Below are positions 6,001-7,837 of a stretch of DNA of 7,837 nt, piece by piece; the first letter of the stretch is position 1; every line of letters begins with the position of its first letter. The position numbers and the translations under genes are program-made. The stretch is taken from contig DQCI01000299.1 in NCBI GenBank assembly GCA_003545125.1, forward strand, positions 1,794 through 9,630, written 5' to 3'. The notes beneath the pieces were generated by a model. The model was given only the letters and a program-made list of their open reading frames with translations. It was not told the origin of the DNA and made no database searches. The stretch comes from Paracoccaceae bacterium (GTDB lineage: Bacteria > Pseudomonadota > Alphaproteobacteria > Rhodobacterales > Rhodobacteraceae).

Positions 6001-6588
6001 ATGTGGTCCGAACCGGTATCCCTGACGGGGCGGCACGTGGTGCTTGCCCCGCTCACGCAGGCGCATTGCGCAGACCTCATGGAAGCCACCGCCGACGGCG
6101 ACTTGCACCGGCTTTGGTACACGACGGTTCCGCCGCCCGAAGGCATGGCCGCCGAGATCGACCGGCGCCTGGCAGTGCAGGCGGCGGGAACCATGCTGCC
6201 CTTCGCCGTGCTCACGCCGGACCGCAAGGCGGTCGGCATGACCACCTACATGAACATCGACGCCGCCAATCGGCGCGTGGAGATCGGCTCGACCTGGGTT
6301 CGGGCGGCGGTCCAGCGCGGACCGCTCAACACGGAAGCAAAGCGGCTGCTGCTCACCCATGCTTTCGAGGCGCTCGACTGCATCGCCGTCGAGTTCCGCA
6401 CCCATTTCGTCAACCACCAGAGCCGCCGGGCCATCGAGCGGCTGGGGGCGAAGCTCGACGGGGTGCTGCGCAGCCACACGGTGACCGACAACGGCATATT
6501 GCGCGACACCGCGGTCTACTCGATTCTCGCCCATGAATGGCCGATGGTGAAGGCCAACCTCGACTGGCAACTTGCCAAGCCCCGGTAA
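6001..6588 (+). CDS. GNAT-family N-acetyltransferase (RimJ/RimL-like)
   Basis: A 195-residue acetyl-CoA-dependent acyltransferase of the RimJ/RimL-like branch. The N-terminal L-T-G-R-H-V-V-L-A-P-L start (8-18) is the usual beta1 entry. The core VEIGSTWV (93-100) and NTEAKRLLLTHAFE (110-123) lead into VEFRTHFVNHQSRRAIERLGA (130-150), the beta5-helix motif. GVLRSH (154-159) and LRDTAVYSI (167-175) close the fold. The acetyl-CoA loop is degenerate (QRGPLNTEA instead of R-x-x-G-x-G/A), which is normal for this subgroup. The ATG follows the aminotransferase TGA with one base between and no strong Shine-Dalgarno of its own, so translation is probably coupled. The acceptor could be a small amine or a protein N-terminus; the pairing hints at an amine but does not prove it. 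Confidence 0.85.
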   Translation: MWSEPVSLTGRHVVLAPLTQAHCADLMEATADGDLHRLWYTTVPPPEGMAAEIDRRLAVQAAGTMLPFAVLTPDRKAVGMTTYMNIDAANRRVEIGSTWVRAAVQRGPLNTEAKRLLLTHAFEALDCIAVEFRTHFVNHQSRRAIERLGAKLDGVLRSHTVTDNGILRDTAVYSILAHEWPMVKANLDWQLAKPR

Positions 6589-6606
6589 CGATCCCGGGAG
6601 CGCGAC

Positions 6607-6635
6607 TGGACACAATCCAGGGTTTGTTCTATTTT
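6607..6635 (+). promoter_or_regulatory. Sigma-70-type promoter of the duplicated-motif small gene
   Basis: TGGACA (6607-6612, 5 of 6 to TTGACA), a 17-bp spacer, then TATTTT (6630-6635, 4 of 6 to TATAAT). The start point would be near 6641-6642, leaving a leader of about 33 nt before the ATG. The LexA box covers the -10. Confidence 0.6.
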
Positions 6636-6640
6636 TGTTC
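6626..6640 (+). promoter_or_regulatory. LexA (SOS) box, alphaproteobacterial direct-repeat type
   Basis: The sequence is GTTCTATTTTTGTTC, a perfect GTTC-N7-GTTC, the direct-repeat LexA site known from Rhodobacter and Rhizobium. It lies over the -10 and ends 34 bp before the ATG at 6675, the geometry of a repressed SOS promoter. The AT-rich N7 stands out against the GC-rich surroundings. Chance occurrence of eight fixed bases is possible genome-wide, but the position over a promoter makes chance unlikely. Confidence 0.8.
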
Positions 6641-6673
6641 TCCACCCGCCGGAGAACAGCGACGGAGAACAGC
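6636..6673 (+). repeat. Overlapping inverted and direct repeats in the small-gene leader
   Basis: TGTTCTCC (6636-6643) is inverted exactly as GGAGAACA at 6651-6658. GGAGAACAGC occurs at 6651-6660 and again at 6664-6673, 13 bp apart. The second copy supplies the Shine-Dalgarno (GGAGA, 6 nt before the ATG). If transcription starts near 6641, the left arm is mostly outside the mRNA, so RNA pairing would matter only for an upstream or read-through transcript. Otherwise this is a DNA-level symmetry next to the LexA box. Confidence 0.6.
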
Positions 6674-6674
6674 C

Positions 6675-6959
6675 ATGTATGAGATCACGACCCTTCCGCC
6701 GACCCAGAAACAGCTCGACTTCGCCCGGTCGCTCGCGCGCCGGATGGATGCGCGCATCCCCAACGCCGACCTGGAAGACCGCAAGGCGCTGTCGCGCTGG
6801 ATCGACGCGCACAAGACGGGCGGCCCCCGCGCGCCCGGCGCCACCTCGAAACAGGTGGCCTTTGCCGAGACGATCGCCCGGATGAAACGCCGCGCGATCC
6901 CGGACGAATGTTTCCGCGACGCGCGCCTGATGTCGCGCTGGATCGACGCCAACCGGTGA
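6675..6959 (+). CDS. SOS-box-controlled 94-residue protein of two tandem helical motifs, function unknown
   Basis: No named family is recognised with confidence. The protein is two copies of one motif: residues 10-47 and 57-94 align without gaps at 16 of 38 identical positions (T-x-K-Q...FA...A-R...I-P...D...SRWIDA), joined by a Gly/Pro-rich linker (48-56). Each copy should form a T-x-K-Q-capped helix, an I-P turn and a helix ending in SRWIDA. At DNA level, 19 nt are identical in both copies (TGTCGCGCTGGATCGACGC, 6790-6808 and 6931-6949), exactly 141 nt apart, pointing to internal duplication. Similar short T-x-K-Q...F-A motifs occur, to my recollection, in tails of some topoisomerases and plasmid proteins; this link is unverified. 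The chain is basic (many Arg/Lys) and lacks a signal peptide or membrane segment. The ATG is chosen for its GGAGA; the in-frame frame open from 6537 overlaps the GNAT gene and lies upstream of the promoter. Confidence 0.8.
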   Translation: MYEITTLPPTQKQLDFARSLARRMDARIPNADLEDRKALSRWIDAHKTGGPRAPGATSKQVAFAETIARMKRRAIPDECFRDARLMSRWIDANR

Positions 6960-6965
6960 GGTGTT

Positions 6966-6984
6966 TCGCCCGCTTCGCGGGCGA
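6966..6984. terminator. GC-rich hairpin just after the small SOS-type gene
   Basis: TCGCCCGC / GCGGGCGA, a perfect 8-bp inverted repeat with a TTC loop, starting 7 nt after the TGA at 6957-6959. It lacks a U tract, so it is more likely a transcript-end stabiliser or weak terminator, or the first unit of the hairpin cluster that follows. Confidence 0.4.
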
Positions 6985-6988
6985 CCCG

Positions 6989-7048
6989 CCGGGGGGCTTT
7001 GCCCCCCGGGGCGCCTGCGGCGAGCGGGGCGGGGGGCTGCGCCCCCCG
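6989..7048. repeat. Cluster of GC hairpins, REP-like, between convergent genes
   Basis: Two related perfect inverted repeats: CCGGGGGGC-TTT-GCCCCCCGG (6989-7009, 9-bp arms) and CGGGGGGC-TGC-GCCCCCCG (7030-7048, 8-bp arms), 20 bp apart. With the preceding hairpin they fill the 113-nt gap between two convergent genes. G6C/GC6 hairpins of this type are frequent between convergent genes in Rhodobacteraceae, to my knowledge; they may act as bidirectional transcription barriers. Confidence 0.65.
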
Positions 7049-7072
7049 GGGTCCCGGCACAACCGGTTCGAT

Positions 7073-7837
7073 TCAGAACCAGCCCTTGCCGCGCACGATG
7101 CTCATTTCGCCCACCGTGAACAGGATCCTGATCAGATGGTGCAGGGTTACGAACGCGGGGTTGGCGGCGAGCGACAGGGCGATGAGGCTCATCTCGACGA
7201 CACCGCCGGGGGCGAAGCTGATGACCAGCACGTCGATCGGCAAGCCGCCGGCCTGGTGGACCAACAGCGCGAGCAGGATGCCGATCGCCGTCATCGCCGA
7301 GACCGAGAGCAGCGACAGCCCCGCGCCGGTGACGAACATCGCGAGGGTCATGCCGGTGAAGCGCACCCCGAGCCCGGTGCCGAGCACCACCTGCGCCACC
7401 GCCACCAACCAGCCCGGGGCTGCGATCTCGACGAGACCGCTCATCGACAGCGCGCCGACCAGCAGCAGCGGGCCCATCAGCTGGCCCGCCGGGAGCTTGA
7501 GCCGGAGCCCGATCCAGACACCGGCCAGCGAGAGGCCGAGCACCACCGGCACCCAGACCAGCGCCGTCTCGCCCGTGCCGAAATCGAGCCCCGCGGCCGA
7601 CCCTACCGGATGACCCTCCCAGATCGACATCGCCACAGGAATGATGGTCAACACCGTGATGATGCGCAGGAACTGCATGAGCGTCAGCAGACGCAGATCC
7701 GCCCCCGCCTGCTCGCCGAACAGGATCGACTCGAACAGCCCCCCGGGCGAGCCGGCATAATAGGCCGTCGGCCGGTCATAGCCGCCGACCCGGCGCAGGA
7801 CCAGGTAGTTGACCCCATGCGCCGCGAGCACGAACAC
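7073..7837 (-). CDS. AbrB-family membrane protein, C-terminal part (5' end beyond the window)
   Basis: The 254 visible residues are the C-terminal part of the duplicated integral-membrane AbrB family (PF05145-type, often mislabelled ammonia monooxygenase or transcriptional regulator; not the Bacillus AbrB DNA-binding protein). Members are usually about 350 residues, so roughly 100 N-terminal residues lie outside. The internal duplication shows as AGSPGGLFE...GAD (28-47) and FAPGGVVEM...NPAFVTLHHLIRI (208-238). Hydrophobic helices are visible near 50-70, 93-110, 118-138, 141-158, 164-193 and 201-225. The protein sits in the inner membrane; a transport role is suspected but no substrate is known. 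The frame runs open to the window edge, so the true start is not seen. The stop is TGA at 7073-7075; the gene converges on the small SOS-type gene. Confidence 0.85.
   Translation of the reverse strand: MFVLAAHGVNYLVLRRVGGYDRPTAYYAGSPGGLFESILFGEQAGADLRLLTLMQFLRIITVLTIIPVAMSIWEGHPVGSAAGLDFGTGETALVWVPVVLGLSLAGVWIGLRLKLPAGQLMGPLLLVGALSMSGLVEIAAPGWLVAVAQVVLGTGLGVRFTGMTLAMFVTGAGLSLLSVSAMTAIGILLALLVHQAGGLPIDVLVISFAPGGVVEMSLIALSLAANPAFVTLHHLIRILFTVGEMSIVRGKGWF

Noticed and set aside
4437..6245. 602-codon minus-strand open frame across the aminotransferase
   Set aside because: It is antisense to a gene with a complete set of PLP-site residues, has no recognisable domain and overlaps the hpaF start; a GC-driven shadow.
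6655..6670. GAAC-N9-GAAC as a second LexA box
   Set aside because: The spacing is 9, not 7, and it comes from the 13-bp direct repeat of the leader.
6537..6674. N-terminal extension of the small SOS-type protein
   Set aside because: It overlaps the GNAT gene and crosses the promoter and LexA box; the ATG at 6675 has GGAGA and begins where the repeat structure begins.
1..7837. CRISPR array, insertion sequence, integrase or phage genes
   Set aside because: No regularly spaced repeats, transposase or integrase motifs, or terminal inverted repeats with target duplications were seen.

Overview
The window looks like chromosomal DNA from a GC-rich alphaproteobacterium, probably of the Rhodobacteraceae. 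The evidence is the strong G/C third-position bias, a perfect alphaproteobacterial-type LexA box (GTTC-N7-GTTC), and GC-rich palindromic intergenic repeats of the kind common in that family. All names rest on motif recognition and remembered relatives; no search was run.

Left to middle (about 258-4449, minus strand) is a homoprotocatechuate (3,4-dihydroxyphenylacetate) meta-cleavage cluster. In transcription order it reads hpaF (CHM isomerase), hpaR (MarR repressor), hpaE (CHMS dehydrogenase), hpaD (class III ring-cleavage dioxygenase), hpaG-like (single-domain FAH-family decarboxylase/isomerase). hpaF/hpaR and hpaD/hpaG each overlap by 4 nt (ATGA). A promoter with a perfect TTGACA -35 lies between hpaR and hpaE, and its -10 is covered by an 18-bp imperfect palindrome that is a good candidate HpaR operator. 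Two perfect palindromes sit head to tail between hpaE and hpaD. The enzymes take homoprotocatechuate through ring cleavage, oxidation, isomerisation and decarboxylation. The hydratase (HpaH), aldolase (HpaI), 4-hydroxyphenylacetate hydroxylase (HpaBC) and transporter are not in the window.

Divergent from hpaF (4617-6588, plus strand) is a two-gene unit: a class III aminotransferase very like taurine:pyruvate aminotransferase (Tpa), followed 1 nt later by a RimJ/RimL-type GNAT acetyltransferase. No taurine genes (xsc, tauR, tauABC) are visible, so the physiological amine is open.

At 6607-6959 (plus strand) is a 94-residue protein made of two copies of one roughly 38-residue helical motif. Its promoter carries a LexA box directly over the -10, so it is predicted to be an SOS gene. 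This is the most novel-looking item here. It is followed by a run of very GC-rich hairpins (6966-7048), which also lie downstream of the convergent gene. That gene is the C-terminal 254 residues of an AbrB-family membrane protein (7073 to the window end, minus strand, 5' end missing). Positions 1-257 hold no recognisable gene, only stem-loops.
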